From contig NZ_QZXA01000013.1 in the NCBI RefSeq assembly GCF_003601985.1, positions 62,001 through 126,000 of the forward strand: a DNA stretch of 64,000 bases. The letters are read 5' to 3'. The notes under the pieces are model-generated. The model was not told the DNA's origin. It saw only the letters and a program-made list of their open reading frames with translations, and made no database searches. The stretch comes from Mesorhizobium jarvisii. GTDB lineage: Bacteria > Pseudomonadota > Alphaproteobacteria > Rhizobiales > Rhizobiaceae. Of the stretch, positions 52,331 through 61,126 are shown piece by piece (the first letter of the stretch is position 1; each line of letters begins with the position of its first letter). A program made the translations under genes and the position numbers.

Positions 52331-53572
52331 TTATTTGCAGCCGCCTTGCGCCCATCTGGCCAGCGCGACCTTGAAGCGCGTACCAAGCGGATGCTGAAGG
52401 CGCAGGACCGAGACGTCGTTGGCGGCGAAATTCTTCGCCTGCTCGCAAAGGCGGACCTCATTCCACTCATGGCAGTTGTCGCAGTGCTTGCCTTCCCAGA
52501 CCGATTTGTCGAGGCCTTCCACCGGACTGAAAAGCGGTTCGCTCTTGATCAGTTGGGCGATGCTCTTGCCGTCGATCGCCGGGTCGCCGAACTTGACGGG
52601 ACGATCGAAAAGGATAGGGCCGTCGGTAGCGAGCTTCGGGATTTTCGCACGCAGCGTATCAAGCGCAAGCTGGTCGGTGTTCTGGCCTGGCGAAGCGCCG
52701 GTGTTGCGCGTGTCGGATCCGGCTTCAGCTTGCGGAGTGCTCGCCTCGCCGACGATCAACGGCGCGTTGAGATCGACCTTGTGCAGGACGACCTCGGTGG
52801 TCAAAGAGACATTGATCCAGGGGCGTTGCTTGCCGGCGGTCGCCTTGAAGACGTCGCTGGTCACTCTGTTCATCGCTTCGGTGATGGAGACATTGGATTC
52901 CCCAATGTGCTGAAGCAATGCCGTCGTGAAGGGCGAGTGGTCGCCGGACCCGTCATAGGCGAGTTGGTTGGGACTGGCGGCGAAGGCGACGAGCGTTCCG
53001 GCGCCGCCATTCTCGATCGGAATTTCCGCAAGGCCGCTGCTTGCACCCTTGATGCCGGCGGTCTTTGCCAGCACATCGGCCAGAGGATTGTCCCGGCATG
53101 CGTCCAGAAACACCAGCCTTATGCTTGTCTCGCGAGACATCTGGCGCAAGATGAAATCGACCGACACGGCCTCAAAGTCGAGCGAGGTCTCGTCCTCGAG
53201 CGCGGCATCCACCGGAAGCAGATAGTTCTTGCCTGAAACCTGCAGGCCATGGCCGGCATAGAAGAACAGCGCCACATCGGCGCCGCGCACCTGCTTGGCG
53301 AACTGGGCGACCGTGGTCTGTGTCTGCTGCTTGGTGAGGTCGAAGCCGGAGACCACCTCGAAACCAAGGTTCTGCAGGCGATCGGCCATCGCCTGGGCAT
53401 CGCGTGCAGGATTGGCGAGCGGCGGCGCGGCGTGCTGATATTGCGAGTTGCCTAGCACCAGCGCGATACGGCGCTCGGCACTGGCGGCCGTCAAAGTCAA
53501 AAGCAGGACGAGCGCGACAAGGCCGGCGCCGTGAAGCAAGGCGGCGCAATACGCGATTGTACGGGAACCCAC
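52331..53572 (-). CDS. Exported caspase-like (C14) protein with C-terminal CxxCH motif
   Basis: A 413-residue protein. A signal-like helix (about 15-30, ending AASAE) precedes a caspase fold: IALVLGNSQYQ, His108 in FYAGHGLQ, and Cys159 in FLDACRDNP. The C-terminal end has GKHCDNCHEWNEVRLC, where CDNCH (Cys364-Cys367-His368) fits a heme-c or zinc site. The start GTG at 53572 follows GAGG with five bases; the frame upstream to 53731 overlaps the YceI/OmpA gene. It is encoded seven bases after that gene, clearly the same operon. Confidence 0.8.
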   Translation of the reverse strand: MGSRTIAYCAALLHGAGLVALVLLLTLTAASAERRIALVLGNSQYQHAAPPLANPARDAQAMADRLQNLGFEVVSGFDLTKQQTQTTVAQFAKQVRGADVALFFYAGHGLQVSGKNYLLPVDAALEDETSLDFEAVSVDFILRQMSRETSIRLVFLDACRDNPLADVLAKTAGIKGASSGLAEIPIENGGAGTLVAFAASPNQLAYDGSGDHSPFTTALLQHIGESNVSITEAMNRVTSDVFKATAGKQRPWINVSLTTEVVLHKVDLNAPLIVGEASTPQAEAGSDTRNTGASPGQNTDQLALDTLRAKIPKLATDGPILFDRPVKFGDPAIDGKSIAQLIKSEPLFSPVEGLDKSVWEGKHCDNCHEWNEVRLCEQAKNFAANDVSVLRLQHPLGTRFKVALARWAQGGCK

Positions 53573-53579
53573 CCCGACC

Positions 53580-54680
53580 TCAGTTCGCAAGCTTCGTGGC
53601 GGAGAATTCGATCCGCCGGTTGAGCGCCTTGTTTTTCGGCGTGTCATTGGCGGCAACCGGGCTCTCCTCGCCATGGCCGGCGGCACTGATCTGCTGACGC
53701 GGCACGCCACCGGCGACCAGCGCATCGGCAACCGCCTGCGCGCGCCGTTCGGAGAGTGCCTTGTTGGCCTCGGGCGAGCCGTCCGAGTCCGTGTAGCCGG
53801 AGACCTCCACCTTCAGGGTCGGGCATTTGCCGACGACACCTTCAACTTCGGTGAGCAGCGGACGGCTCTTGGCATCGAGCCGGGCGCTGGCCGGACGAAA
53901 GTAGATGGCGCCGGTGCGCGACAACACGGCAAACCGGTTAAGGCACTCCTCGTCGCTGAAATTGGCCTTCGCGGCGTCGGTGGCCACGGGACCGACACCG
54001 GTGGTGCCGGCAGCGACTGTCTGCACCGCGGCCGGCTTGCTGCCGTCGGCGACAAAGACGAAGTCGAAGGACACCGAGGCGGTGGGCACGATGTTCGTCA
54101 CATTGGCGGCCTGCTGCAGCTTGTCGACGTTCGGCAGCAGGCCGAAATCCTCGACATGCACCGCGACGGGAGCCTCTGAGGCGACAGAAACCTGAGTGTC
54201 GCTGATCATGGTTACGACGACGCTCGCCTCCAGATCCTTATCGACGCCGTGCAGGCTCAGCCGGAACGGCAAGCTTGCCTTGATCCGGCGTTTGGCCGGC
54301 AAGTCGGCAAATGCGGCCGGGTCGACCTTCGCCGTCAGCTCGGCCGTCGGATATTTGAATGTTTCGAAGAACAGGAAGCGCATGCGCACATTGCGCAGGT
54401 CGACGCCCGTGTCGACGGAATTGAGATCGAAGCTGACCTTGGCGTCACCGGCGGAACTCAGCGTGCCGGTGATATTCCTGATCTTGTTGGTCTCGACGAT
54501 CGTGTTCTTCTTGACCGACTGATAGGTGAGCACCGAGGCGTCAGGATCGAGCGTCCAGTTCGGCGCGGCGTTGGCGGCGTGCGGTTCGAGCAACAGCAAG
54601 CCCAACAGCGCGGCAAGGACCAAGCTAAAGGCTGCGGCCTTCGCGCGCACTTTTCGACAGAATGCGACGACTTCGAACAT
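53580..54680 (-). CDS. YceI-like/OmpA fusion protein
   Basis: A 366-residue exported protein. A signal peptide (about 15-37, LLLLEPHAANA) is followed by a YceI-like lipocalin-fold domain (NWTLDPDASVLTYQSVKK..., FFETFKYPTAELTAKV) of about 170 residues. A C-terminal OmpA-type domain (LKVEVSGYTDSDGSPEANK, NRRIEFSATKL) ends the chain. YceI domains bind isoprenoid lipids; the OmpA part binds the wall. The ATG at 54680 starts a typical signal. It is the first gene of a leftward pair with the second caspase. Confidence 0.8.
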   Translation of the reverse strand: MFEVVAFCRKVRAKAAAFSLVLAALLGLLLLEPHAANAAPNWTLDPDASVLTYQSVKKNTIVETNKIRNITGTLSSAGDAKVSFDLNSVDTGVDLRNVRMRFLFFETFKYPTAELTAKVDPAAFADLPAKRRIKASLPFRLSLHGVDKDLEASVVVTMISDTQVSVASEAPVAVHVEDFGLLPNVDKLQQAANVTNIVPTASVSFDFVFVADGSKPAAVQTVAAGTTGVGPVATDAAKANFSDEECLNRFAVLSRTGAIYFRPASARLDAKSRPLLTEVEGVVGKCPTLKVEVSGYTDSDGSPEANKALSERRAQAVADALVAGGVPRQQISAAGHGEESPVAANDTPKNKALNRRIEFSATKLAN

Positions 54681-55221
54681 GGAACGCCCCCGCCAGGACA
54701 ACCTATCTCGATACCGCAGGAGATGGGAGCATAGAGCACTTGCCCTTGCTTGGCGAGCGGTTCGAGTCGGCCTCGACACATAACGTCAACCTGCCGTGCG
54801 CTCATCCCCATTATCGAATGTCGGCCACATGGGTTCCTCCAAACAAAGGAGCCGCTGAAACTAGGTTTTGTTGCAGGGCTTTTTCTGGCCCTTCCGTGAA
54901 GTCCTGAAGCGATGCGTGGCGCGCCTCCTCGTCCCCGCGCACACGCTTCACACCGCCGATCTGCCCTGGCTTGAGCCAGTGTGCGGCCGGCTGCACGAAA
55001 TCTGTCCCTGCCGTTGGAACATTAGAGATCGATGACGGTTCTTTCGCTTTATATGCCGCTGCGTGCTGTCGGCTGAAGGTCGCTTGGGCAACCCGAGCGG
55101 CTTGCGCCCATGATCTCCTGGCCGCGAGCTCTTGGACGTCGAGCTGAAGACCGTAGGTCGAAGACGACAGGCTGCGGACGCCGCTGAAAGCTAAGAACAA
55201 AACTAAGAACAGGAGCTAGTC
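54681..55221. other. Long non-coding gap
   Basis: About 541 bases with no convincing gene. A leftward frame (55200-54811, TTG start) is open but shows no recognisable domain or ribosome site. No FixK/FNR box, tRNA or clear terminator was seen. The leftward promoter of the YceI/OmpA operon and the rightward promoter of the 55222 gene must lie here; GGAGC at about 55213 is the latter's ribosome site. Confidence 0.4.
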
Positions 55222-55656
55222 ATGAAACATCAGACACTTGAGGAACTGCAGTCGATCGCCGACATCAATCCGATGGCGCCGGCCCTGCTGATGACCAGAG
55301 AGCAGCGGATCGAACGGTGGGCGGAACTGCTCGAAATGAATCCGTCGCGCTGCCTGACCGCGCTCACCGGTACCGAGCATCTTAACTCCGGGCTCCGCGA
55401 AGAGGCACGGGCAACCGGGTCGCCGATCACGGTTGCCTTCGATGATTCATTGCTGCGTCAATCGGGCCTGAAATCGGACACTTACGGCGAAGCCAAGCGC
55501 TTCTTCGAACTGTCCGACTGGCAGTTGCACGACATCGTCTGCAGTTGCCACGCCGGTGCCACGATGCGGGCCGACTGGGCGGCCGGCAGGGTGCGCAGGA
55601 CGCTTGGAGGCAGCAAGGTTCTCGCATGGCTGAGAGGTTTAATGGCGCACGGTTGA
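55222..55656 (+). CDS. Conserved hypothetical protein
   Basis: A 144-residue protein with no recognised domain. It has RIERWAELLE near the start, VAFDDSLLRQSGLKSD in the middle and a C-terminal LHDIVCSCHAGATM, whose CSCH could bind metal. It resembles small hypothetical proteins of Hyphomicrobiales that I have seen near redox genes, but no function is known. The ATG at 55222 has AGGAGC at good spacing. Codon use is normal for the window. Confidence 0.6.
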   Translation: MKHQTLEELQSIADINPMAPALLMTREQRIERWAELLEMNPSRCLTALTGTEHLNSGLREEARATGSPITVAFDDSLLRQSGLKSDTYGEAKRFFELSDWQLHDIVCSCHAGATMRADWAAGRVRRTLGGSKVLAWLRGLMAHG

Positions 55657-55684
55657 GTGCCAAACGTTAGGCCAGCGAAGACCC

Positions 55685-55728
55685 GCGCCGCCGCCTCAGC
55701 TGCAAATTGCCAGCTGGCGAGGCGGCGC
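55685..55728. terminator. GC-rich inverted repeat after 55222 gene
   Basis: GCGCCGCCGCCTCAGCTG (55685-55702) and CAGCTGGCGAGGCGGCGC (55711-55728) can pair in two parts with a shifted bulge. A run of GGGGTTTTG follows about 10 bases later. It may be a rho-independent terminator, though the T-run is weak and distant. Confidence 0.4.
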
Positions 55729-55829
55729 TCGCTGGCTTGCGGGGTTTTGCGGAGCAGGTCCTAGACTGGGGCCGGTGAACCATATCGGCCTTGCTGCGTC
55801 GTACGAACTGGTTCTGGTGGAGTGCATCG

Positions 55830-56008
55830 ATGGTCAGGCTCCTTCTCGTCGCGGCTGCGGCGCTTGCCCTCACTTGCGGCGGGACAGCGGCGGCCAAGCT
55901 GGACCTCGCCACTATCAATCAAGCGCAATTCTCAGCCGAAGGATCGAAAGGCTTCAGCCCAGTTATCCTGAAGGCGCAGATACTTTTGGATCGCGCCCGT
56001 TTCTCGCC
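55830..56008 (+). pseudogene. Relic of L,D-transpeptidase-type gene (N-terminal part)
   Basis: An in-frame signal peptide (VRLLLVAAAALALTCGG) and LDLATINQAQFSAEGSKG..VILKAQILLDRARFSP match the start of periplasmic L,D-transpeptidases with a peptidoglycan-binding segment. After RARFSP the frame loses similarity and stops at 56048. The rest of the gene is absent. GTGGAG lies eight bases before the ATG. This looks like a 5' fragment left by a deletion. Confidence 0.55.
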
Positions 56009-56108
56009 AGCCGGGAGGCGGCGTACCACCCGCTCAATGGTAGCGTGATGAGGAGAACGTAAGGGAGGCCGTGTCCGGCACGAGCCGCGAGGTCGAGCCA
56101 TCGTTTCT
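56000..56108 (-). pseudogene. Possible relic of cytochrome b561 gene
   Basis: Read leftward, a frame gives RWLDLAARAGHGLPY and VLLITLPLSGWYAAS, like the helix and 'PLSGW' segment of cytochrome b561. No complete frame, start or partner helices are seen. It abuts the transpeptidase relic in the opposite direction. The match is short and is by eye only. Confidence 0.35.
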
Positions 56109-56195
56109 GTGGATCTTCGATCCGGGCGCAGCGCCCAGCCATCGGGCCAGTAGACGAGGAATGACCAACGGCAACACGGCAAGGCCTACTCGAGA

Positions 56196-56209
56196 TTGAT
56201 CCCGATCAA
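56196..56209. promoter_or_regulatory. FixK/FNR box (TTGAT-CCCG-ATCAA)
   Basis: A perfect palindromic anaerobox, 54 bases before the ATG of the cytochrome c gene. It fits activation under low oxygen by a Crp/Fnr-type regulator such as FixK. Confidence 0.75.
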
Positions 56210-56262
56210 CGTCTGCGCGCGCGGAACGCCTTAGCCTGACCCAAAGGCTGGAGGCGGATCAA

Positions 56263-56661
56263 ATGAGATTCCGGACGACGATGGGTTTCTTCGCGTTGAC
56301 GCTGAGCGCCGCGGCGGCACAGCAGATCAGCAACGGAGAGCAGGAATATCTGAATTCCTGCGCCGTCTGCCACGGCGTGGACGGCAGGGGTGACGGACCG
56401 ATGGCTGAATTGTTGCGGAAGCGCCCTGCGAATTTGACCACGCTCACGAGGCGCAATGGCGGGGAGTTCCCCTACTGGCGGGTCTACGCGACAATCGACG
56501 GCCGCGGCCTCGTTCCGGAGCATGGCGAGCGCGACATGCCGGTCTGGGGCAATCAGTTCCTGCCTGACGACGTGAAGAAATACGGTCCCTACGGTGGGGA
56601 GGCCGTGACCACGGAACGGATTCAAAACCTCGCCGGTTACGTCAAGACGCTCCAGCGCTAG
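56263..56661 (+). CDS. Small c-type cytochrome
   Basis: A 132-residue exported protein. A short signal peptide (about 1-19, LSAAAAQ) is followed by one heme-binding CAVCH motif (residues about 32-36, LNSCAVCHGVDG). A downstream Met in DMPVWG is a possible axial ligand. It likely carries electrons in the periplasm. A perfect FixK/FNR box lies 54 bases upstream, suggesting expression at low oxygen. The next gene starts 59 bases on and may share the transcript. Confidence 0.85.
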   Translation: MRFRTTMGFFALTLSAAAAQQISNGEQEYLNSCAVCHGVDGRGDGPMAELLRKRPANLTTLTRRNGGEFPYWRVYATIDGRGLVPEHGERDMPVWGNQFLPDDVKKYGPYGGEAVTTERIQNLAGYVKTLQR

Positions 56662-56720
56662 CACGACACGCGGAGCTGGCGACTCGAAGGATAAGGCAAC
56701 CAAAGTCAAGGCGACAGGCG

Positions 56721-58277
56721 ATGATCGTTCAGAACCAAGACACCGTGGTCGACATGCTGAAGGACCCCGCCACCTATGGCGACGCTGGTCCCGTCGAGAC
56801 GATCGAAACCCACATCTCCCGGATATTCCTTGTCGGCCAACGCGCATTCAAGATGAAGCGCGCGGTCAAGCTGCCTTATGTCGATTTTTCGACGCCGGAA
56901 TTGCGGGTCGCCGCGTGCGAAAAGGAAGTGGAGTTGAACTCCAGAACGGCTCCCGGTCTCTATCTCGGTGTCCACCGCATCACACGCGCGGGAGACCAGC
57001 TTGCCTTGGATGGATCGGGCGAACTGGTTGATGCCGTTATCGAGATGGTTCGCTTCGATCAGTCGAACCTCCTCGATCGCATGGCCGCCGCAGGGACGTT
57101 GACCCCCGCGCTGATGACGAATGTGGCGCGCATGATTGCGCGATACCACCGCAGTGCCGACGTGATCCATGCTGCCGGCGGATCGGCGAACATCGGCGGC
57201 GTCCTGGCAATCAATTCAGCCGGATTTGCGACAAGCCAAGTGTTCGATGAAACGGAGATTGAAACGCTCAACGCGGCGTTTCGCGCCGCCCTCGCCCGCC
57301 ATGCCGCTCTGCTTGACCGGCGCGAGGCGACAGGCCGGGTCCGTCGCTGCCATGGCGACCTGCATCTGCGCAACATTTGCGTCTTCGATGGCGAGCCTCG
57401 CCTCTTCGATTGCATCGAGTTCAACGATCAGATCGCCACCGTCGATGTCCTTTACGATCTCGCATTCCTGCTGATGGACCTGTGGCATCGCGGTTTTCCG
57501 GAGTTCGCCAATCTGGTGATGAATCGCTATCTCGACGACGCCGACGACGAGGACGGCTTCGTCCTGCTGCCCTTCTTCATGGCGGTGCGGGCGGCGGTGC
57601 GTGCTCACGTGACCGCGACACAGGTCGAGGAGGGCAGCCAGGACTCAACAAAGCTGGTCGCCGACGCGCGATCCTATTTCCAGCTCGCGCAAGTCCTGCT
57701 TGCCGAAACGCCGCCTCGGCTCATCGCGATCGGTGGTCTGAGCGGCTCGGGCAAGACGACGATAGCCGAGGCGCTTGCACCGCAGATCGGCGCGCCGCCT
57801 GGCGCCCGGATCGTCGAGAGCGACCGCATCCGCAAGGCAATGCATGGCGTGCCCGCTGAAACAAGACTGCCGGACAAGGCCTACCGGCCCGGCGTCTCTG
57901 AACGCGTCTATCGCCAGATCGCCTGGCGTTCGGGACTGATCCTTGCCGAAGGCGGCTCCGTCGTCGCCGATGCGGTATTCGACAAACCGAAGGATCGCGA
58001 CAAGGTCGAACGCGCCGCGAACGAGGCGAATGTCCCGTTTGCAGGATTTTGGCTGGCCGCCGATCCGTCCGTGCTTTGGCGCCGGGTCGGCGAGCGCAAG
58101 GGCGGCCCGTCGGATGCCACGGTCGACATCCTGTCACGGCAATTGCAGCGCGACGCCGGTGCTTTGACCTGGCGCAAGATCGAGGCGGACCGCAAGGTGG
58201 CCGAAATCACCGCCGAGATGGTGGCCTTGATGGAAGGCACGGCTTCAACCGCGGTCAGCTTCAGAAAGACAGGATGA
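56721..58277 (+). CDS. APH-like / P-loop ATPase fusion protein
   Basis: A 518-residue two-domain protein. The N-terminal part (about 1-320) resembles aminoglycoside phosphotransferase kinases: FKMKRAVKLPYVDFS as the N-lobe, RRCHGDLHLRNICVF as the catalytic loop, and LFDCIEFND as the metal site. The C-terminal part (about 330-518) is a P-loop kinase with GGLSGSGKTTIAEALAP and ESDRIRKAM. The family is common in proteobacteria and its substrate is unknown. It lies downstream of a FixK-box cytochrome gene. Confidence 0.8.
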   Translation: MIVQNQDTVVDMLKDPATYGDAGPVETIETHISRIFLVGQRAFKMKRAVKLPYVDFSTPELRVAACEKEVELNSRTAPGLYLGVHRITRAGDQLALDGSGELVDAVIEMVRFDQSNLLDRMAAAGTLTPALMTNVARMIARYHRSADVIHAAGGSANIGGVLAINSAGFATSQVFDETEIETLNAAFRAALARHAALLDRREATGRVRRCHGDLHLRNICVFDGEPRLFDCIEFNDQIATVDVLYDLAFLLMDLWHRGFPEFANLVMNRYLDDADDEDGFVLLPFFMAVRAAVRAHVTATQVEEGSQDSTKLVADARSYFQLAQVLLAETPPRLIAIGGLSGSGKTTIAEALAPQIGAPPGARIVESDRIRKAMHGVPAETRLPDKAYRPGVSERVYRQIAWRSGLILAEGGSVVADAVFDKPKDRDKVERAANEANVPFAGFWLAADPSVLWRRVGERKGGPSDATVDILSRQLQRDAGALTWRKIEADRKVAEITAEMVALMEGTASTAVSFRKTG

Positions 58278-58295
58278 GATAAACACTGCCGTCGC

Positions 58296-60977
58296 TTAGC
58301 TGACCTCCAGCCTCGCTACAGACAGGCCCGGCTCGCTGGCATGGTGCGCAATCGAGAAGCCGAACTCCCGGCACATTGTGAGCATCTTGCAATTTTCGTT
58401 GAGGATTGTGCCTTCGATACGACCGATGCCGTCAGCCTTCGCATAGTCGATGAGCTGTTTCAGCAAGTCCCATCCGAGGCCATGGCCCTGAAGATCCGAC
58501 CGAACGAGCAAGGCATATTCGCCGGTCCTGTGATCGGGGTCGCAGGAAAGCCGGCCGATTGCGGCCAGCGCTCCCGTGTCCTTTTCCAGCGCGACGAAGG
58601 CGATGTCGCGATCATAATCCAGTTGGGTGAGCCGCTTCAGCATCTGATCCGGAAAGTTCTTCCGGAGTGACAGGAACCGTAGCCGCAGATCATCGGGTGA
58701 AATCTTGGCCAGGAACGCAGGATAGAGCGCTACGTCCGCCGGCATGATCGGCCGGATGTGGAAGGAGAGGCCGTCGGAGAGAAGATCGCGACTCCATCCT
58801 GACGGATAGGGTCTGATCGCAAGAGCCGGGTTTGGCGCCGTTTCATCCACCCGGCGCGGGTCGATTTCGATGCGGGCGTCGAGCGCAATCACACCCTCTG
58901 CGTCCGCCAGCAGTGGGTTGATGTCGAGGGACACCAGGCAGGGAAAGTCGACGATCATTTGCGACAGACCGTTGAGCGCGGCGATAATCGCGGCTCGGTC
59001 GGCTGGCCTGCGATCGCGATAGCCGGCAAGCAGGCGGCCTATTCTGGTCGCGTCGATCGCGTCTGCGGCCAGCACGTCGTCAAGCGGCGGCAGGGCGATC
59101 ACGGTGTCGTTCACAATCTCGACAGCTATGCCGCCGGCGCCAAACAGAATGACCGGCCCGAACATCGGATCCACGCTCATGCCCAAAATGAGTTCCTGCG
59201 CATGCTTGCGCGCGACCATTGCTTGCACGGTGTAGCCGTCCGGCTTCGACCCCGCCGCCTGCGCGCTCAAGCGTGCCTCGATCGACCGGGCGGCCTCCGC
59301 CGCCTTCTCGGCGGTCGCGATGTCGAGGACCACGCCGCCGACATCGGACTTGTGTGAAACCATCTTCGACAGCAATTTGACGACCACTCTTTCCGAGCTT
59401 TCGAGAAGCTCGCCGGCTGCCCGCGCCACTTCCGCGACGGTGCCGGCGACAATGGTTCCAGGCACGGCGATACCGTAGGCGGCTATCGCCGCTTTTGCTT
59501 CCGGCTCCGTCAGCATGCGCCGTCCTTCGCTGGCCACCTGCCGGAAAATCGCATGTGCGGCGGCCTTGCCGTCGGCCCGGTCATCACTTTGGCTCGAGGG
59601 CGTCCGCAGGAGCGCCCGCTGCGCCTGCGACCATTTGCTGAGATAGGACGCCGCGATCGCGGCGTCCTCCGGCGTCTCGAAGCAGGCGATACCGGCTTCC
59701 GTCAGGACGCGCCGGCCCTCTCGCGCGGTGTGCTCGCCCAGCCAGCACGCCAGAAGCGGTTTTCCTCCGATCTCGCCCTCGTCGCCGAGCTCGGCCACCT
59801 TCCTGGCTGCGCCTGCCGAAGAACCAAGTCCGGTGGGGCAGTTCATCACCAGGACGACGTCCGTTCCCGGATCCGCCGCCAAGGCCTCGAGCGCCGCCCC
59901 GTAGCGCTCCGGCGCCGCGTCCCCGACGATGTCGATCGGGTTCGCACGCGACCAGGTCGACGGGAGCAGATGGTCGAGCCGCGTGATCGTCGAAGGCGCA
60001 AGTTCAGCCAACTCGCCGCCACGATCGACGAGCTTGTCGACGGTAAGAACGCCGGCCCCGCCGCCATTGGTGACGATGCCGACGCGTGCTCGCTCGAGGG
60101 GAGCGTGGCGCGCGACCGTCTCGGCCGCATCGAGCAACTCCGCGAGATCATCCACACGAAGCACCCCTGCCCGTCGCAAGGCGGCGTCCACCACCCTGTC
60201 CGCGCCCGAAAGCGCGCCTGTGTGTGTCGCCGCCGCCCTGGCCGCCTGTTCGTGCCGGCCAGGCTTGATTGCGATGACCGGCTTGAGGCGCGCCGCCGCC
60301 CGCGCGGCCGACATGAACTTGCGCGGATTGGGTACCGTTTCGAGATACATCACGATGGCGCGCGTGTGGAAATCGCCCGCCAGCATGTCCAGGCAGTCGC
60401 CGACGTCGACGTCCGCCATGTCGCCGAGGGAAATGATCCGGGAAAAGCCGACATTGTTCTCGGCCGCCCAGTCGATCAGCGACGTGGCGATCGCGCCGGA
60501 TTGCGAGATCAGCGCAATGTTCCCGGGCCTCGCCGCCATATGGGCGAAACTGGCGTTGAGCTTCGCTGGAGGGACCATCAGCCCGACGGTGTTCGGCCCA
60601 ATGATTCGCATAAGCGAGGGCTTGGCCGCATCGAGCATCGCCTGGCGCAGACCATTGGCGTGATTGAGCCCCGCGGTGATGACGACGGCAGCTCGCGTCC
60701 CCTTTTCGCCCAACTCACGCACGATAGCGGGGACGGTGTCGGGAGGGGTAACGATCACAGCCAAATCGGGAATGCCCGGCAGGTCGGCAACCCTACCGTA
60801 GCAACGGTGGCCGGCCACCTGCGAGTGTTTGGAATTAACCGGCCAAATCTCTCCCTCGAAGCCGCCGCCGACGATGTTCTCGAGGACAATGCGACCGACG
60901 GAGCCTTCGCGCCCGGTCGCACCGACGACAACGACGGATTTCGGTGAGATCGCGTATTCAAGATTTCGGATCGTCAT
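58296..60977 (-). CDS. Acyl-CoA synthetase (ADP-forming)-like / GNAT acetyltransferase fusion
   Basis: An 893-residue protein of the Pat/PatZ-like build. It has an N-terminal CoA-binding domain (VVVVGATGREGSVGR), a succinyl-CoA-ligase-like middle (ISQSGAIATSLIDW) and an ATP-grasp part, then a C-terminal GNAT domain (FHIRPIMPADVALYPAF, LLVRSDLQGHGLGWDLL). ATHTGALSG keeps the His that is phosphorylated in active ADP-forming synthetases but lost in E. coli PatZ. It could acylate proteins, make acyl-CoA, or both. The ATG at 60977 has an Fnr-like box about 50 bases upstream, shared with the divergent DUF302/ATPase pair. Confidence 0.85.
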   Translation of the reverse strand: MTIRNLEYAISPKSVVVVGATGREGSVGRIVLENIVGGGFEGEIWPVNSKHSQVAGHRCYGRVADLPGIPDLAVIVTPPDTVPAIVRELGEKGTRAAVVITAGLNHANGLRQAMLDAAKPSLMRIIGPNTVGLMVPPAKLNASFAHMAARPGNIALISQSGAIATSLIDWAAENNVGFSRIISLGDMADVDVGDCLDMLAGDFHTRAIVMYLETVPNPRKFMSAARAAARLKPVIAIKPGRHEQAARAAATHTGALSGADRVVDAALRRAGVLRVDDLAELLDAAETVARHAPLERARVGIVTNGGGAGVLTVDKLVDRGGELAELAPSTITRLDHLLPSTWSRANPIDIVGDAAPERYGAALEALAADPGTDVVLVMNCPTGLGSSAGAARKVAELGDEGEIGGKPLLACWLGEHTAREGRRVLTEAGIACFETPEDAAIAASYLSKWSQAQRALLRTPSSQSDDRADGKAAAHAIFRQVASEGRRMLTEPEAKAAIAAYGIAVPGTIVAGTVAEVARAAGELLESSERVVVKLLSKMVSHKSDVGGVVLDIATAEKAAEAARSIEARLSAQAAGSKPDGYTVQAMVARKHAQELILGMSVDPMFGPVILFGAGGIAVEIVNDTVIALPPLDDVLAADAIDATRIGRLLAGYRDRRPADRAAIIAALNGLSQMIVDFPCLVSLDINPLLADAEGVIALDARIEIDPRRVDETAPNPALAIRPYPSGWSRDLLSDGLSFHIRPIMPADVALYPAFLAKISPDDLRLRFLSLRKNFPDQMLKRLTQLDYDRDIAFVALEKDTGALAAIGRLSCDPDHRTGEYALLVRSDLQGHGLGWDLLKQLIDYAKADGIGRIEGTILNENCKMLTMCREFGFSIAHHASEPGLSVARLEVS

Positions 60978-61025
60978 CCCGGAAAACTCCTTGCCGCCAC
61001 ATTCACCGAAGGCGGCGAGCATTCA

Positions 61026-61039
61026 TTGCGCTGGATCAA
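61026..61039. promoter_or_regulatory. FixK/FNR-like box (TTGCG-CTGG-ATCAA)
   Basis: A half-degenerate anaerobox between the divergent synthetase and DUF302 genes. It fits the wider Bradyrhizobium FixK2 pattern TTG(A/C)-N6-(T/G)CAA. It lies about 49 bases from one start and 88 from the other. Confidence 0.5.
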
Positions 61040-61126
61040 AGCGGCACCGGCCTCCTGCGGCTAGCTAAAGCGACGCTGCGACCAAGCTGCTCTGCGGGCG
61101 AACGTATTCCGTCGAAGGAGGCTCCT

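Noticed and set aside
54662-54907. Rightward 81-residue frame upstream of YceI/OmpA
   Set aside because: No ribosome site or recognised sequence; overlaps the promoter and 5' end of the leftward gene.
54811-55200. Leftward 129-residue frame in the gap before 55222
   Set aside because: TTG start, no ribosome site, no recognisable domain or signal. Kept only as a note in the gap entry.
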